A DNA stretch of 64,000 nt from JAGPCK01 sp964535575. GTDB taxonomy: Bacteria; Bacteroidota; Bacteroidia; UKL13-3. A program made the position numbers and the translations under genes. The stretch lies in contig CAZHTC010000008.1 of assembly GCA_964535575.1 (NCBI GenBank), positions 1 through 64,000 on the forward strand, given 5' to 3'. The notes beneath the pieces were generated by a model, which was not told the origin of the DNA, made no database searches, and was given only the letters and a program-made list of their open reading frames with translations. Below are positions 62,336 through 64,000 of this stretch, one piece after another; positions within the stretch are counted from its first letter, which is position 1, and each line of letters starts with the position of its first letter.

Positions 62336-63253
62336 TTAAACCGTAGCCGGAGTGTTTTTAGGCAATTTGCTGAATTGGTCGGCCACCACTAATTCTTTAC
62401 TTCCAGGAGTGTACTTATAAAACCCTTCTCCGGTTTTTACACCTAAACATCCCGAAGTTACCATGTTTACCAATAAAGGACACGGAGCATATTTAGGATT
62501 TCCAAATCCATCATGCAGCACATTCATGATAGCGAGGCAAACATCAAGTCCAATAAAGTCTGCCAATTGAAGCGGCCCCATTGGGTGAGCCATTCCCAAA
62601 CGCATTACTGTGTCAATTTCTTCCACATCCCCCACACCCTCGTAAAGCGAAATAATAGCTTCATTAATCATAGGCATTAAAATACGGTTGGCTATAAAAC
62701 CGGGGTAGTCGTTTGACTCGGCCGGAATTTTTCCGATAGCTTTTGATAATGTCATTACACTTTCCGTAACTTCCTTTGATGTTTTGTATCCGTTAATTAC
62801 TTCCACTAGTTTCATCATTGGAACCGGATTCATAAAGTGCATCCCTATTACTTTATCGGGGCGTTTAGTTACCGAACCTATTTTGGTAATGGAAATTGAA
62901 GAAGTGTTTGAAGCCAGAATACAATGTGCAGGGGCCGATGCATCAAGGTCTCTGAAAATATTGAGTTTGATTTCGATGTTTTCGGTAGCTGCTTCTACTA
63001 CTAAGTCGGCATTTGAAACGCCTTCTGAAACTTTTGTTTTGGTAGTGATGTTGGCCAAAGTGGCAGTTTTTTGTTCTTCGGTTAATGAGCCTTTGCTCAC
63101 CTGACGATCGAGGTTTTTGCCAATCGTTGCAAGTGCTCTGTCAAGTGCCGCCTGATTGATATCGATTAAGGTAACCTGATAACCGTTTTGGGCAAAAACG
63201 TGAGCAATTCCATTTCCCATAGTGCCCGATCCGATAACGCTGATGTACTTCAT
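62336..63253 (-). CDS. hbd: 3-hydroxyacyl-CoA (3-hydroxybutyryl-CoA) dehydrogenase
   Basis: NAD(P)-dependent dehydrogenase interconverting 3-hydroxyacyl-CoA and 3-ketoacyl-CoA. The Rossmann motif is VIGSGTMGNGIAHVFAQ at the N terminus; MHFMNPVPMMKLVEVI contains the catalytic histidine; and PGFIANRILMPMINEAI plus the final C-terminal domain give the common 305-residue length. I chose ATG 63253 (MKYISVIGSG), because the upstream frame to 63316 would precede the Rossmann fold. It could cooperate with the enoyl-CoA hydratase at 15896 in fatty-acid breakdown or butyrate-type chemistry. A full -7 box lies 32 bases upstream. Confidence 0.95.
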   Translation of the reverse strand: MKYISVIGSGTMGNGIAHVFAQNGYQVTLIDINQAALDRALATIGKNLDRQVSKGSLTEEQKTATLANITTKTKVSEGVSNADLVVEAATENIEIKLNIFRDLDASAPAHCILASNTSSISITKIGSVTKRPDKVIGMHFMNPVPMMKLVEVINGYKTSKEVTESVMTLSKAIGKIPAESNDYPGFIANRILMPMINEAIISLYEGVGDVEEIDTVMRLGMAHPMGPLQLADFIGLDVCLAIMNVLHDGFGNPKYAPCPLLVNMVTSGCLGVKTGEGFYKYTPGSKELVVADQFSKLPKNTPATV

Positions 63254-63285
63254 TTGAGTAATGATTTTCTTTGAATTAAGTGCGG

Positions 63286-63293
63286 CAAATGTA
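63286..63293 (-). promoter_or_regulatory. -7 box before 3-hydroxyacyl-CoA dehydrogenase
   Basis: TACATTTG on the minus strand, full TAnnTTTG match, 32 bases before ATG 63253. Confidence 0.5.
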
Positions 63294-63334
63294 TTGTTTG
63301 CCCTTAGATAAATCAAAACAAAATCGAAAATGTT

Positions 63335-64000
63335 TTACTCTTTTACAAAGCGCGCCAAAAGCTTCCCTTCACCTGTCTGAACAATAATAAGATACATGCC
63401 CTTTGAAAGTTGATTTACTTGGATTTTCAGTTGTTTTTCGGTGCTTTTCAACATTGTTTCGTACATCATCTTCCCTGACAAATCGACAATGCTCAGCTTA
63501 TCGGCAGTAACCGAATGCGGAATTTGTACATGTACCGTTTCGGTAACCGGATTGGGAAATATCTGAAGTTGGTTTGGCGCCTGATGTTTAGTTGCCGTAC
63601 CCAACGATACATCATACATAGCCAATGTATAATCTCCTTTTTTCAGGTTATTGATGCGGATGGTTCCGTATTTATCGGTTTTGGTTCCGGTGGTTTTAAC
63701 TATATCAGAATACAACTGCCAAATGGTTTCGCCCACAGGCCGATATACCAGTACCAGACTGTCTTCTGTTTTACGGATAAAAGTATGGTCTAAATATCCG
63801 GTGTTTCCTATTTGCGAAGGTTGTCTTCCGTCATAAGTAATGTACGCGGTTGCTTTAAAATCGGCCGGCCACAATCCGTCAACTGTCCAGTACCTATAAT
63901 TGGAAACATACAATCCGGGTATTTTACAACTTAACTGATCGGCCGGAAACCAATGGTGTTCCACTCTTACCAAAGCCGAATCGGTGCAGGTAGTTGCCTT
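63335..64000 (-). CDS. T9SS type A sorting-domain protein, 5' end outside window
   Basis: The frame is open to the last base of the window, so the N terminus is missing; 221 codons are visible. The start reported by a first TTG (63973) is internal, since codons before it continue in frame. The region KATTCTDSALVRVEHHW is followed by a beta-rich domain and a C-terminal T9SS type A domain, with IFPNPVTETVHVQIP, LSIVDLSGKMMYET and ending KGMYLIIVQTGEGKLLARFVKE. This marks a secreted or surface protein. The HHWFPADQ segment resembles surface cell-adhesion proteins of this phylum, but the body is too incomplete to classify. Confidence 0.9.
   Translation of the reverse strand, partial: KATTCTDSALVRVEHHWFPADQLSCKIPGLYVSNYRYWTVDGLWPADFKATAYITYDGRQPSQIGNTGYLDHTFIRKTEDSLVLVYRPVGETIWQLYSDIVKTTGTKTDKYGTIRINNLKKGDYTLAMYDVSLGTATKHQAPNQLQIFPNPVTETVHVQIPHSVTADKLSIVDLSGKMMYETMLKSTEKQLKIQVNQLSKGMYLIIVQTGEGKLLARFVKE

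Overview
The window is a stretch of chromosome from a member of the Bacteroidota. The evidence is a split nuo operon with a short NuoG, several proteins carrying C-terminal sorting domains of the type IX secretion system (T9SS), promoters of the TAnnTTTG type, few Shine-Dalgarno sequences, TTG start codons and moderate, slightly AT-rich base composition. Coding density is very high: no gap between genes exceeds about 260 bases, and many neighbours overlap by 1 to 26 bases. I found no rRNA, tRNA, CRISPR array, prophage or complete insertion sequence. Both ends cut a gene.

Layout. 0-8.7 kb (minus): nuoA-B-C-D-E-F-G-H-I, interrupted by extra genes: a GxxExxY nuclease-fold gene flanked by inverted repeats between nuoE and nuoF, a tandem pair of small exported proteins between nuoF and nuoG, and an unidentified membrane-anchored protein where nuoJ would be expected. 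8.8-18.8 kb (minus): an OmpA-type outer-membrane protein, mazG with a LytS/LytR-type two-component pair, a DEAD-box RNA helicase with a long predicted leader, an acyltransferase, an enoyl-CoA hydratase, and a methyltransferase-PAP2-ZIP operon. 18.9-22.4 kb (plus): an SGNH-like exported protein, phosphoglucosamine mutase and ychF. 22.4-28 kb: a secreted transglutaminase-like protein, an M48 lipoprotein, a GT39-like membrane protein and a PAP2 phosphatase. 28-38 kb (mostly plus): PadR plus PspC/GIN protein, a START-like protein, another GT39-like protein, and an overlapping operon of an LptF-type permease, two glycosyltransferases and ribBA. 38-53.3 kb (minus): lon, a 1441-residue T9SS-exported protein with a TPR partner, an M28 peptidase, a PD40 propeller protein, a TerB-like protein, a glycosyltransferase and two paralogous T9SS proteins. 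53.6-64 kb: parC, an alpha/beta hydrolase, a zincin-like protein, a MATE exporter, a cysteine desulfurase, a third GT39-like protein, 3-hydroxyacyl-CoA dehydrogenase and a truncated T9SS protein.

Most of this is core physiology: respiration, envelope sugar chemistry, protein quality control, DNA topology and fatty-acid metabolism. The most unusual observations are (1) the inverted-repeat-bounded GxxExxY cassette and the other genes lodged inside the nuo operon, and (2) a set of seven genes whose -7-like box lies exactly four bases before the start codon, which predicts leaderless mRNAs. I see no complete new multi-gene system and do not claim one.
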